A DNA stretch of 64,000 nucleotides. Source: Agelaius tricolor. Its lineage: Eukaryota > Chordata > Aves > Passeriformes > Icteridae. A program made the translations under genes and the position numbers. Shown here one piece after another: positions 12,910 to 24,900 of this stretch (positions within the stretch are counted from its first letter, which is position 1; each line of letters starts with the position of its first letter). The stretch spans positions 6,463,501 through 6,527,500 of the forward strand of contig JALJCS010000024.1 in the NCBI GenBank assembly GCA_023055355.1, read 5' to 3'. The notes beneath the pieces were generated by a model. That model was not told the origin of the DNA. It saw nothing but the letters and a program-made list of their open reading frames with translations, and searched no databases.

Positions 12910-15900
12910 TTAAGGAAAAATAAAACAAAAATCAGGCCCCAATCCCTAAGCTGCTTAGTGTGGGCACAGAAAAACATCTGCAGAGAGCAAGGGGCTCGCT
13001 CTGCGGGCCACAGGTTCACCCTCACCATGAGCCAACATCAACAGAGGAATTTGGACATTAGGCTCTGTTTTTATTTGAAAATCCAAATGCCGCTTTCATC
13101 TTTTTCTGCATATAACCCTTTGCCAGAACACAGCACGAAGTACATGTCTATTTATATAACATATGAGCAAAAATATTAATTAATTAATAGACACAGAAGA
13201 TATATTTATAACCCGGCATTTATTTTGCTCCCTCTCCTTCAATAAACCAGCTCCTAAATTAACAGGCCAAACACACTGCATCACCGACATTCAATTCCTT
13301 TCTCTGAAAGTAAATTTAACTGTGACCTCAGTAGACTGGCATCTAACACTAAGATTTTGCTTTTCATTTTACCTTATTTCTGACCCTTTCACGGCGAAGC
13401 AGCTGCCTGAGCTCCCTGGTGCATGGGCAGACACACACCTCAAACCCACACACAGCTCAGGGTACCCAACACCTGGTGAGTGTCACTGCAGCCAGGGCAG
13501 AAGAAAGCCCAGTTATCTGCAGGGTTGCATGTTCCTTCGTGAGAGTGCTTTGCCTTGTGAGCAAACGTCACCAAATTTCAGATTTGTGTCGCATTCCTCC
13601 TCGGCACATCGCACATGTGTCACCTATCTGTTTCTTTAGAGCAAAAACCAAGCTTGACTTTTGAATATTTGCTATGAACATTTCCAAGGTACAACAGCAA
13701 TAAATCCAGCTCTTTGTTTTATGCCTTTTTTTAATTCTAAGTACTCCTTAACAAGAATTATTAGACTGCATGGTACTGCTTTAGGAACTACATACAGCCA
13801 CTGCTCTGCGGAGACATTTATTATACTATAGTCAAGTACCTGATAAGTGTTATTGTAACAAGATGTGACCCAGGTTTACCTCCCTGCAAAAGATAATATT
13901 GTGGCTTTTTCTAATCTCCTGTCCTCTTCGCAAAACAAGAATCCAGTTTCATTTGCCAGAGGATTTTGGTCAAAATTATTGGGGGGAAACAAGTCTGAAT
14001 CTCAGCTGAGGACATGGTACGAACAGCAAACCAGAAAGAAAACAAAGCAGTTTGGTTTGTGTGACATGGGAAAGGGCACATCACAGGAAACTGAGAAGAA
14101 AACATGTAAGATCAAGACATTTGAATGTGCAAGTGAAACAGAAATGGCTAAAAACTGTGTCTGATTGCTACCAATAACACCGAGGATATTGTTTATCAAC
14201 AAACTGCTAACAACCACTTTCAATTTTGATTCAAAGCTAACAGTGGACAAAGCAAAACTGTTAAATTCCTACAGTGGACAGAAAGCTTAGAGATTTTGGC
14301 TAATGAAATGTAATTCTGCTGGTACTTTTCCCTGCACAAATCAAAACCTGCCAAAATTACTTCTCACTCAATTGCAGTCAAGAGGCCAGCAAGCTTTTAG
14401 CCCAGACCTGACATCCTGTCCGAAGGGCTGGCAGCCTCCTGCCCCCTCTCCTGCGGGTCTGGGCTCGCCAGCCATCCACAAGGGATGGAGGTCTCATCCT
14501 ACAGTTTCCTACATGAACATCACCAGCACCTCGGCAGGGCAAGGAGGGGTCCCTCAGTGCCCTTGCTGAAGCCCAGGGCAGCTGGAATCCGTCCCTGCCC
14601 ATCACCCAGCCTGCAGTGCCTGGCCAGCACACCTGTGCCACACGGGGTATGCTCTTCCCCCCACAGGCAGGCACACAGGGGGGAAAACACAGAACAAAGA
14701 AGAGTACAGCACGCCAGGCTTCCTCACATCTGACAGTTTTTCTCCTCCTCCCCTCTTTTCTGATTTTCCAAGAATAAGGAGATGTTTTTCATGCTTTTCT
14801 ATATGTATACCTCATAAGGCATGAAAAAAAAAAAACAATGTATGTGCATATATACATCTCTCACTTTTTAATCTGATCAGATGCTGCAAGCAGCAGGATA
14901 CAAAAATAGATAATGGAAACAACAATGCCCCTGCAGATCTGAAATGTGCAGTTAGCTGCTCCTTTCCTACTCCTCCAACCTTAAGTATGTATTTTTAATC
15001 CCGAAAAACAATAAAATAATAAGGCATGAATTTCAGACATGTATGCAATCCCCTGTATGCAATCAGATGCCTCCCCGCATGTAATGCTCCAAACCCAATG
15101 AGTCTGGAAAATGGTTAAAGTGGAACAACATGGACAAACACTGCTCAGTGGCTCACATCGCCCACGACCACTCCAGATCCTCTGAACTTTGGCCAGTCGT
15201 CTCCCTCTGTTAATCTTTGAGTTGCTTAGGAAGAATTAACTGTGTTTCCAAAAATCCACTCTAGTCTGGGGCTCGACCCCTATAGCCTCTAAGCTCCAAA
15301 CAATAATAAAACAGTGATGCTGGTGTACATCATGTATTTTGCCCTGCATATTTAAATGCGGGAGTAATTTCTCCCCTGCAAATCTAAGCGTGCAGGCAAA
15401 TGTGAGCAGCGATTGCTGGGCATGGGTACAAAGCCCATAAGGACAATGCAGAGGTACCCACAGGGCCCTGCTGCTGCCCCTCTGTCCCTGAAGGAGCAGG
15501 GAGCTGCATTAAAGCAATGTCCTTCTGCTTCCCACACTGGCCAGCAAGCCTGGTACCCGTGCTGAACCAAACCAGCCACTGTCCCAGCCGTGTCCGCACT
15601 GGAAACCATTCCCTGACAAGCACTGTCCTGTCCTGTCCCACACATGACCCATCCCTCATCTCATCACTGCAGCTGGAAGCAAACAAAGTGTGAGTAAATG
15701 TACACATTGCAGGATGGCATTTTTGAAGGTTGCCACTGCTACGGAGTGAGAATCAGAACAACAAGCTAAACAGGTAAATAAATACAAATCTGCAGGCAGA
15801 AAAAAACCAGGAAGATAACTGCAAGTGGATGTGTGTGCCTCAACTTCAATAACACTAGCAAATTTGTAACCAGAAATCTTTTAATTCTGCTGTATTTGAT

Positions 15901-16329
15901 CGATTACAAATCCTCTCCTAAAAACTCCTGAAAGCAGCTTACAATTCAGACAAATAACTATTTTGCAGCGGATGACAAGAGCCCTAAGAACAGAAACGAT
16001 GGAATAATAGCTCTGTAAGTAACACAGATTTCTTGAATGCAAGAGACACACAAGAAATCTGTACGACTCAAGGAGCAATTTACAGCTGGAAAACTTATGG
16101 AATGTGTTTTGAATTTTTTTAAAGGCAGTGAACATACTTTATATGAAAATAATTAAAAATCTTAAGGAGCAAAGTGTCTCAGGACACAAGACACTCCTCC
16201 CACTCCTGATGACTTTCTCTTTTAAAATCAACTGACTGTCTTCTCATGCTCCATGATGAGACAAAGAATTCGACTAAAACTAAAACCAAAGTAGGAGTAC
16301 TGCAATTAACAGCCCCCAAAATGGTTGCC

Positions 16330-17370
16330 TTGCTCGGAGCAGGGGCACGGGGGCACAGTTTGCTCCCCCTCAGAAATCTTGGAGACACACAGCTCGGCCG
16401 CAGCAGGCACCACCAGGGCGCTCAGCAGCTCGTGTTTTTGCTCAAGGAGGGAGTTCGTCAGCTTTTGATTTCGGTTTGCACCTCCGGTGTCCCACGAGCA
16501 GCTCCTGGCCGCCTGCCGGGCACCTCCCCAGCACCATCCGAGCCGGCCGCAGGATGCCCGCCGGAGCAGCGAGAGCGGGCCCGCCGAGACTCACTGCTCC
16601 TTTGGAAAACAAGTCACGTGCAAAGCAAGTTCATTTTAGGCTATTCTACAGGAGCCACCATCCAGCATGACCATGCAGAGCAGAGCATCGCTGCCCCGGG
16701 ACGAAGCAGGCCCAGCAGGGCACGCTCCTCGGTCCTCTCCGGAGCAGCCCTGGAGGAGCGGAGCGGAGCAGAGCGGGCAGAGCCCAGGGCCGGGCTCGCT
16801 CCCGGGCAGGGGGCCGGCAGCGTCCCCGTAAGACAGCCAGCCTGCCGCACGTACACAGCCCGAGCAGCAAACAAAGCTGCGGAGCCTGCGCGCAGCCGCG
16901 CTCGGCTCGTGCCATCGCAGCGCAGGTAGCGGCTGCGGGGCAGCACCAGAACCGCGGCGACAGCCGGACAAACAACCGCCGAGCCGCGCACCCCGGCCCG
17001 TCTGCGTGCGCCGGCCGGGCGGAAGGGCTGGCGAGCCGGCGCTGCAGCACAGCCCGCGGGCAGGTCAAGCTCGCTCCGGCACCTTCCCGGCCCGCACCTC
17101 CCGGAGAGGCCGGAGGGCGGGCGGAGTGTCCCCCCCGCCGCCCCGCACACGCTCCCGGCCCGGAGCCCAGCGCCGCCGCAACCGGAGGCTGCATCTGCTC
17201 GGGCTGCCATGGGGGAGGCGGCCGGCTCGCTGCCTGCGGTTCATAAATGAATGCCGGGGGGGAAATTAGGTGCCATGCAAAGAGAAATCTGGGTGGCGAT
17301 TATGGTGCTTAGGTCTGCAGCAAAAGCCGCTGTCGGCGAGCGCGGAGCAGAAGGAGCGATGAGGGCGGAT
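16330..17370. promoter_or_regulatory. Second CpG island, inside MXD4 intron 2
   Basis: GC- and CpG-rich sequence, densest at 16480-17260, lies 230-1270 bp beyond exon 2 within the intron. It contains an E-box gtCACGTG at 16613-16620. Long open frames cross it on both strands (for example 16641-17210 minus, 16246-16929 plus). They are rich in Ala, Arg, Gly and Pro, as expected for CpG-rich DNA, and match no protein I know. It could be an internal promoter or enhancer, or an extension of promoter chromatin. No splice-supported first exon could be proven. Confidence 0.6.
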
Positions 17371-17597
17371 GGGTCTGAAGTGCAGTGAGTACTAAGGAGA
17401 TGGTGTACGCGTGGCAGTGTTTATATGAGAGATCAAAACAGAGCCAAGCCCATCCAGGGGAAAAATGGCGACTACCGGGATGGGGAAAACTGAGACACTG
17501 GATTAGTTATTATTTTTCATAAATGTATGCACTGCACATAAGCTAGACACATTGGAAAAGCTGACGATTCATTCTGAAAAAGCGGTGCGTCTATTAC

Positions 17598-17697
17598 CTG
17601 TTATTCTGGGATTTTCTGGCCATGGTGCCTGCCTTTGTTTTCTTTCTGGAATAGTCACTATCGAAGGGTAACACTGATGCATAGCCATGTTCTGCTT
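17598..17697 (-). CDS. MXD4: MXD4 coding exon 2
   Basis: This 100-nt exon is flanked by ccctag|AAGCAG (acceptor) and AACAG|gtaata (donor). It completes the split Glu codon and reads AEHGYASVLPFDSDYSR, then KKTKAGTMARKSQNN, ending with two bases of a split Arg codon. EAEHGYASVLPF is nearly invariant in MXD proteins and extends the SIN3-interaction region. The lysine/arginine-rich tail leads into the bHLH basic region and may help nuclear import (inference). The acceptor phase agrees exactly with exon 1. Confidence 0.96.
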
Positions 17698-18287
17698 CTA
17701 GGGACAAAGTCAGCATTAGTGGCAATATATTTTTTCCATGCAATTTTTTCCTCCTTTGCAGGAACGCTAGGGTAAAGAACAGAATTTTTTCCGGTTGATT
17801 TGTTTGGATTTTATTCTGGCATCTCTTAAAGAAGAGAGACAAAAAAAAACATAACTCGGTAAACCAAAGAGGAAAAAAACAACACCGAAGTGTCGAAATT
17901 AGGAGGATTATTGGAGTGCACATTAAAAACGAGGCGGATCATGCAAACCCTTGTCACGCTGCGCTGGGGGAGGGGAGCTGCCATACAATCACCGACTGCC
18001 ACACACGGAGCGGCGAGAGGGATCCTGAGCGCTGCCACACGCACCGTCCCCATCCAGGGCGGCACAAACAACCCCCTTCTGCTTTGCTTAGGGGATTTTA
18101 TATTAAAAAAAGCCAAGATCCGAGCAGCGATGCTCCCCCAGCGCGATGCCGCTGGCGCAGCCCGGGTCCCCCCCGGGCAGGTGCGGGCTCGGAGCCGCTG
18201 CCCCGGCCCGGCCGCCGCACAACAAAGGCCGAGAGCGGCTGGGAGCGCCTGCGGGTGCCTGACCGACTGCCCGCCTGCGCCCTGTAC
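17698..18287 (-). other. MXD4: MXD4 intron 1 (590 bp)
   Basis: The donor is gtacag at the right end and the acceptor is tttgtccctag at the left end. A tgctgac branch-point-like sequence lies close upstream of the acceptor. The right half is part of the promoter CpG island; the left half is AT-richer. No coding potential beyond chance was seen. Confidence 0.9.
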
Positions 18288-18351
18288 CTCGGTCTCTTCG
18301 CTCCAAGTACTCGGCCGCTTCCAGGAGGATTAACAGGGAGTTCAATTCCAT
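18288..18351 (-). CDS. MXD4: MXD4 coding exon 1 (SIN3-interaction domain)
   Basis: The ATG is at 18351-18349 in a strong context (gcagccATGG). The exon codes for 21 residues plus one base, beginning MELNSLLILLEAAEYLERR, and ends at GAG|gtacag. Family knowledge: this amphipathic helix is the SID that binds the PAH2 domain of SIN3A/B and brings in histone deacetylases. The hydrophobic face (L5, L6, L8, L9, A12, Y14, L15) is intact. The first base of the next codon is spliced to exon 2, giving Glu. The frame is also open upstream for 87 codons (see findings), but this ATG matches the conserved MXD4 N-terminus and lies downstream of the CCAAT-box cluster, so it is the chosen start. Confidence 0.96.
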
Positions 18352-18399
18352 GGCTGCCCGTCCCGAGCCCCCCGCGCCGAGTTCACGCGCGGGGACTCC

Positions 18400-18960
18400 C
18401 GAGCCCCCGGTTTTAAGCACCTCGCTCAACCTACATTTGACACACAGAGGACGGGCAGCCCGCGCAGCCAATGGCGAGAGGGGAACGCGCGCGGGGCGGG
18501 ACGTAAGGAGGTAGCCGGGCCAATCGGCGACCAGAGGGCCCCCCCCCGTCGGGGCAGGGGATGTTGACAGATCCCCGCCGACCGCGCTCATTGGCTGCCC
18601 CTGTAGTAACAATTTAGAAGCCGAAGCTTAGCAACAGCACGTGGTGGCCCGGCCCCCTCGGCCGCTCATTGGCTGCTTCCTTGCATGTTAAGAAGGCCGG
18701 AGCCGCTCATTGGTGCGCGGGGCGTCATGCAAATGAGGGCGGAGAAGGGGGCCAATGGGGCGGGAGGCGCGTGCCGCGCGGCGGGAGGCGGGGAGAGAGG
18801 CGCGGGTAGCCAATGGGCGGGAGGGGGCGTGGCGTTGCCGTGAGGAAGAGGCAGGCGGAGGGCGGGGCCGCGGGAGTCTCCGCCCCCTCACACGCGCCGG
18901 GCGGGACGCGCCGGGCGGGCGCGGGCCAAGCGTGAGGGAAAACGGGAAAAAGGGAAAAGG
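18400..18960 (-). promoter_or_regulatory. MXD4: MXD4 promoter, CCAAT-box cluster in CpG island
   Basis: The region is strongly CpG-rich with no convincing TATA box. Seven CCAAT cores are visible. On the plus strand they are at 18468, 18520, 18752 and 18810. On the minus strand (ATTGG in plus) they are at 18590, 18668 and 18709. GC boxes occur at 18493-18500 (ggggcggg), about 18757-18767, about 18815-18833 and 18861-18868. An octamer ATGCAAAT lies at 18727-18734. CCAAT cores bind NF-Y and GC boxes bind SP/KLF factors (family knowledge). A weak TATA-like ttaaaa (minus strand, near 18415) lies about 60 bases before the ATG. Boxes in both orientations would allow divergent transcription. Confidence 0.8.
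18638..18643. promoter_or_regulatory. Canonical E-box CACGTG in the MXD4 promoter
   Basis: A palindromic CACGTG lies about 290 bp upstream of the MXD4 start codon, between two of the CGCTCATTGG motifs. CACGTG is the site bound by MYC/MAX, MXD/MAX and USF dimers. Feedback by the network on MXD4 is possible (inference). Confidence 0.55.
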
Positions 18961-21900
18961 GACGGTGAGGCGGCGGAGCGGCCCGCCAGGGACAGGGTGG
19001 CAGGAAATGAACGAGAACGAAGGAGATCATACTAACGGGACCCCGGAGGGGCTGTGCAAATGTGCCTGGCACGCGCATCCTTAACCCCTTGCGGTGTTCA
19101 GGCGGGAGAGGAAAACGGCAGCGCTGTAAAAACACGCGCAGGGACGTAGGAGAATTACTAAACTCTGCACAATGGCCGAACCTGCTGAAAAAGAGAAACA
19201 GTGGGAAGCTCTCAGAAACGCAGCCAGAGCTCCTGCCAGCCCTCCAGCCCTTGCCAGCACATTCAGCTGCCTTTCGTCATCTGGATGCACAGAAGCCGAG
19301 TACCAGAATAGCCTGGCTCCCGGCTCGGGCTGAGCAGGAAGAGCTCAGCACCTTCCTGCCCGCACCATCCGAACCCTGCATCCTTATCTCGGATGGCTGC
19401 TGCACAGCTGTTGCCTAAAACTGGTTGGTTTTAACACGAGTGAGTGTAGTTTTAAAATAGGCATATTTTAAGCTGTGCTGTGATCACACATTGGTACATC
19501 TTCAGGCCAGAAGTGCTGGAGCCTGTAATCAGTCCTCCAGCAGGATTGCACTTGGGCACACAAAACCCCATTGGTTTTAATTGGGCTGTTTAGGTAAGAG
19601 CTGCCCAGCATATAGGAGGGATGCAGAGTGTTGTCCTGTGTGTTTATTCCTTGGCAAAAGATGTCAGCCAGAGTTTCCTTTTAAGAGGATAATAGCAATT
19701 CAGATTAAAACAAGGATTATGGTTTACTGTTTCTACAGCATTGTGGTAAAGCCACATATATATTACACCTGATCTTGTATTAGTCTGTATCTTGTTGCCC
19801 CAGATGCACAAGTGTAATGTGGCTCTTGAACATTGCTGAAACACAGATCACATTTTACTGCCATTTGGTCCAGGCACCAGGGATAAGAGAAAATACAAGG
19901 CAGTGAGAAAGCAGCATTGTGATTGTAGTTTAAGAGAATTTTGAATATGTTTAGGAAAAGTCTGAGTGACTGTGAATTACAAGGCAGAAGGGAATTTGGT
20001 GCATAGATTGCAAAGGTAAAATAAAATTGCTGTAACATTTTCCACTTGCTTCTTGAACTGTTGAAATCCTGCTGCATGTGGGTGAGGCAGTACAGTTTTT
20101 ACTGTAAAGCCATTGAACCTTGTGGCAGTTTTGCTGTTAACTGGAAGTAGGTTTAGACACAATTTGACATTGCCTTCTGTTACGAAACAGCATGAAACCA
20201 TATATGCACAGGTCTGCTTTGTCCCCACAGGAAGGAAAGTTCCCTTTGCCTGACACATGCATAGGGCACTTAATGAGGAAGATACAAAGATGCACAGATA
20301 AAGCATCCTTGTTCTCTACTGCATCCACAGCAGTACCTCAGATCTTCAGAACACCTGTATTTGAATGGTAGTGTACAGGTCTAAATGATCTTAAACTGCT
20401 TTGCACACACATGCTGTGGAAGCAGTCACACATCCAGAAAGGCAGATGGATGTGCCAGGTATGTAGGTGCTTGTGTGAAAGCCCAGGGTTCAGGTATGGA
20501 TTTACTGAGGCTATGAATGCCAAAAGCCCTGCCCCACCACACTGTAAGCACACGATTTTACCTGGAAAAAAACTCTGGAAACACAGGGATATAACAAACA
20601 CTGCACAAATCTGTGCTTCAGGAGAGTGCACAGCCAGAGCTGAGCATCCTGCCAAGCACTGCCCTCACCAGACACTCCTTGGAGCTTGGGCTGATCCAAC
20701 TGCTGAGCTGGAGCCACCCTCAGCCTCCCCTGCACTCCCCAGTACCCAAACTCAGCACCCTGAGGTAAAAAACATTGCTATCTCTGCTTTCACATGTGGA
20801 CAGAAGTATTTGGAAGACAGCTGTTTTAAGGAGATGGAGCACAATTTCACATTGATATTGGCACTTTCCAGGGCCTTGTGCCTCCACACTTCCCTGCATG
20901 GAAGGGCTGCTTTGGTAAGTGAGGAACCACTGAAGCCAGCTGGAGAAGGTGTGCAAAGCAGGGGCCAGTGCCATCACAAGAGGCTCCTGATCTCTGATCA
21001 TGGTGGCTCTCTGCCACAGGAGTCATAAACTGCATTAGTCTGCTGGAACAGCATAATAAGGTAACCCCACACACTCCCAGAGCCCCTGCTGGTGAAATCC
21101 AGGGTAAATCCACACACATTTGGGAAGGACAGGCCTGGCTCATGCCTGACAACCACTGACACACATTTACCCACAGTTGCGTTGAAGAAGCAACACAGCA
21201 ACAACATTAGTTAATATTGAGAAGTTTTATCAAGATTATTCCTCCTAGCAGTGAACTCAGCTGAGCCCTTCTCAGGAGACACCACAAAAGCTTTTAAATA
21301 CCTAGAGGGAATCATTCTGGATCTGGTTTTATTTGTGCCAGGGAACCAGGACTAGTTGTGGTGGTGTCAGCGTGGGTGCAGGGGTGTAAAACGGGTGTGA
21401 AAGAAGATCAACCAAATTACTTTAAGAACTGAAGGACAGGCTCTAAGATAGATGTGTGCTGGAAGGCTTTGCAGATTTGGGTCTCTAAATAGCTTTCTTC
21501 CATTTCTACCAGCAGCAGCAGGAACATCTGAGTGCAAAAGAAACAGCTGGCCTTCAGTGATAAGGGGTAGCTGTCACTTCATGGTGAAGTTTGAAAAACT
21601 TTGTATTTAGAAGCAGAAGGGAGAGCCATCAGCAGCCACACCCTAAAAGCTGAGCTGTTTTGCAGTTTCTTTGCTGCCTGCACTTGGTGATTGGAATTGT
21701 AATATTTACAATCTTAAATGTTACAGCGTCTTTATTTCCAAAATCCATCCTGTGGCATGACTTGGCATGTAAGATCAGAGACATCAGAGCTGTTGACTGC
21801 CCCAAGCTGTGGTGAGGGCAGAGATCTGAAGCTGATGATCAATAATTTAAGAAATTTCATTCACTATTTCTCACGTATGGCCTTAAAGAAATAATTAGCC

Positions 21901-24900
21901 CTACCCTGCTTTTCAGATTTGGCTCATTGTATCTGCTGCATGTTTCTTTCTTTTATCTTTTAAAATTCCATACTACATCATATCCCTGTGTCCAGAGATA
22001 AGCCCTTCACTGTGCCTTGGACTCCATCCCTCTGTTTTCTTGGGTGTTGCAAGGTTTTAGTAATTAGCAAAGACTAACTCATCTGCCCACATAGGAGGGA
22101 ATCTGCACTCAGGGCTGGCACTGACAAGTTTCATCTCCCTGACTCAGTATCTCAAATTCCATTTATTCCTCATCTTACCTGTGATTCAGATAATGAACTC
22201 TGTTTCCTAGATACAGAAACCAAAACACCTGAAAGTTGAAGGTGGAACTTTTGGAGGAAGTTTCAAAAGTAACAATTTTGTCAGTGCCCAAGCCCAGTTT
22301 GAGACACTGCTTCTATTTACTCTGCCAAGTAAAGCATTTCTCCACTCCTGATCTCAAATAGCAGGTGTCACTGCATCTGCTTGGCTCTGTATCTTGATTG
22401 CCACTGGTGCACATGTGGCTTTTAGTCATCAATTTATTTTATGTGTGGTTTATTTTAAGTTTGAGGTGGTTTCTCTAAGTTCAAAGTGGCTGAAGATGGG
22501 AGCAGCCCATCAGAGGGCTGCTTTCACACCTTGAAGCTGAGGTTACATGACATGAAGATATGTGGGGTGTCAGGGTTGGTGAGTTGCTGCTGCAGTGCTG
22601 AGGGACTGTGACCTGTGGAGGAGTCATGTCTGTGCAACCTCACCCCATGAGCTTTCTGGGTTGGTCCTCGACCTGTCACACCCCTTCAGCTGCACCCAGG
22701 CGTTGGCTTGGAGAAGAGCTTGGTCCAAGGATCACAACAACAAATAGTACAGATTCTGTGGATTCCTGGGGACCTGAGTGGCTTCCATGCATTTGATGGG
22801 CTCTCTATGTGAAGCTCACTAGTCCAGCTCACTGCCTGGCCTTGACCAGTTGTTTGCTGCAGTGTTTGAATCACCAGCTTTCCCAAAACAATTGATTTTC
22901 TCCTGATTTTGCTTGGGATTTAGCACAGGCTTGCGCTGCTGTGGTACACACATACTTGAAAGGCAAATCTAAAAAGAAAAAGTACTTCAAACTGAATGCC
23001 AGTCCCTTGTAACGTTCTTTTCATGTTAATTGCTGTTATTATGAAAGACAACATTTGTATCTTGGTGTCCTTGAGAGTTTGGCTGCAGGGAGCTCGTGTG
23101 CCCCTCTCTGCCAGCACTCCCCGAGCAGCGAGACGCGCCGTGCCCTGACGCCAGGCCCTGCAGCCATTCCTGTGAGCAGGCATGAAATTATTCTTAACTG
23201 ATTGAAGCGAAGCATAGATTGAAAAGCTTGAGAGACTGCTTTACTCCATCATCCTGCTCTGGCAATTTTAAATAGTGTCATCCCAAAAATTCCCTCTGAC
23301 ACTGCCGCACTGAAAGTGCTTTACAGGAGGCAGTGGTATTGCTGCTTTCATTTTAAAAGACAAAAAAGAAATGAGATGGGGCAAGAAAACTGGCCAATAC
23401 CACTTAGCAAAGGCAGGGCAAGGGTTGGGAGGATGGCTGGGCATGCCAGTGCCCAGTCTGGCTTGTATGGCATTATGATATACTGCAGAGTAAGGATTTG
23501 TTATGTTATTTCAGATCTGAATCTCAGAGATGTCATGGCCTTATTACATTCCCTTGGTGTAGGAAAAAGGCTTTGTATTGCATTAATCTTCCACAAGGGG
23601 CCTTGTGTACACTTGTATTGCATTAAGCTTCCACAAAATATAGAGGCTAGTGCAGTGCAAAGAGGCTTTGAAGAAATCATGGCTCAGACCCACTTTATTC
23701 GAGTGCTTTTGGGGGGCATGGGCATTTGCCTGAGGTCACTGCTTGAACAGGCTGGCAAATTAAACATTTCTGCTTTAGCTGATAAAATCAGGCCTTCTTG
23801 CTGGGTAACTTTGACACAAGCACATCATATAGAAGTAAAAGAATATTATACCTCACTGTGATCATCTTCTAAGCTGCCTTGATGCTTAGCACCCTGCTGC
23901 AGTCCAGGACAGACAGAGAAACAGAGCAGGGGTGAGCATTTGTGCTACCAAACAGAGCTGAAACCAGCCTGCCTTTAGCAAACACGATGTTCACTAAAAG
24001 AGGGAGCAAGCTGTGAGCTTTATGAATAAAATCAGGCAGTGGTAACACAGTGTCACTTACAGATATCCTCTGAATGTAAAAAAATAGCATTTTCTTACCC
24101 AAGGTACCTGTGTCCTGTGTATCTATCAGTCGTGACTTTGAGTTATAGGAAGAAGCCCCAGTGAATATGTATTGGTTTTTGGTGTGAAAATCCATCCAGA
24201 TATGGAAGAATGAGTTCATGCATCCTATGGAGACCAACAAAGTAGTTAGCAGCCATTAATTTATAGCATATTTGTTACAGAGGAGGAACCAAGAAAGAAA
24301 AAGTTATATTTACAAGTTTAAGCATGGAGATTTCTTACCTGGGTGCTTTGGCATGCAAAATCTACTGAGTTTCAATCTGGGTGAATCAGTTAATGAAATG
24401 AGAAGGCAATTAGAGCTCTACCTGAGATGTCTTTCCATAAAGCCATTCTCCAGGAACCAAGTGTGTGCATACCCATATGGGAGAACAGGTTTTATCAGAG
24501 GACAGATATCTGTAACATATTAATAGGGCTGCAGCAATTATATATGGAAATTGTTGAGTTCTGTTCCCAGTAGGGAAAAAATAATACCTAATGTGGCTGA
24601 TGCAAATCTGCTGCCAGCCATAGGATCCTATCATTTGTATCAGCTGTGATGGAACCAAGTGAATCTGTGCTGGGAAGATTGCAGGCACATCCCATATTGT
24701 ACAGTAATGGTAATACCCTGCATTTCTATAGCGTGCCCAACTCACTCATTTTAGACTGCTTAGTCAAGATTTTCCAGTTCAGGCATTTAATAGATATTAA
24801 TAATTAGGCAAATAAAATGCTGTTCAGCTGATTGAGGGAGGAATCAGTATTGATCCTGGGCCTCATGCTGCTGGTATAGTTGGGCCAGTATTGCCGTGGT

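Larger units (their letters stand above)
8336..17597 (-). other. MXD4: MXD4 intron 2 (9262 bp)
   Basis: The intron runs from donor gtaata (right end) to an acceptor with a long pyrimidine tract, tttctctttttaatag (left end). It contains a CpG island at about 16330-17370, a (TCCA)17 microsatellite at 11651-11718 and a short A-tract near 12895. The remainder (8336-11650 and 11719-16330) is AT-rich single-copy-looking DNA. The open frames in it are short, unrelated to each other, and resemble no family I recognise. Confidence 0.9.
1..18420 (-). other. MXD4: MXD4 gene, 5' portion (exons 1-3, partial)
   Basis: This is the 5' part of a MAX-dimerizer gene read right to left. Three exons join in perfect phase (64 coding nt, 100 nt, 30 nt) with GT-AG introns. 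The product begins with the Sin3-interaction helix, continues with EAEHGYASVLPF, and reaches SSHNELEKH of the basic region. In this family the protein pairs with MAX on CACGTG E-boxes in the nucleus, recruits SIN3/HDAC and opposes MYC. The N-terminus MELNSLLILLEAAEYLERR fits MXD4, whereas MXD1 has MNIQMLLEAADYLERR. The rest of the protein (helix-loop-helix, zipper, C-terminal tail) should lie left of position 1. The right limit is approximate, since the transcription start cannot be read directly. Confidence 0.93.
17930..18960. other. CpG island covering MXD4 exon 1 and promoter
   Basis: A dense run of CpG dinucleotides spans intron 1, exon 1 and the upstream region, in sharp contrast with the AT-rich flanks on both sides. 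This is the usual form of a vertebrate housekeeping-type promoter. The limits were judged by eye. Confidence 0.8.

Noticed and set aside
16246..17269. Long overlapping open frames on both strands in the intron 2 CpG island (up to 227 codons)
   Set aside because: Low stop frequency is expected in CpG-rich DNA. The peptides are Ala/Arg/Gly/Pro-rich, overlap in several frames and match no family.
18755..19084. Plus-strand 109-codon frame starting in the promoter, a possible divergent gene
   Set aside because: Composition is driven by GC-rich promoter DNA and there is no similarity. Divergent transcription is possible, but a protein is not supported.
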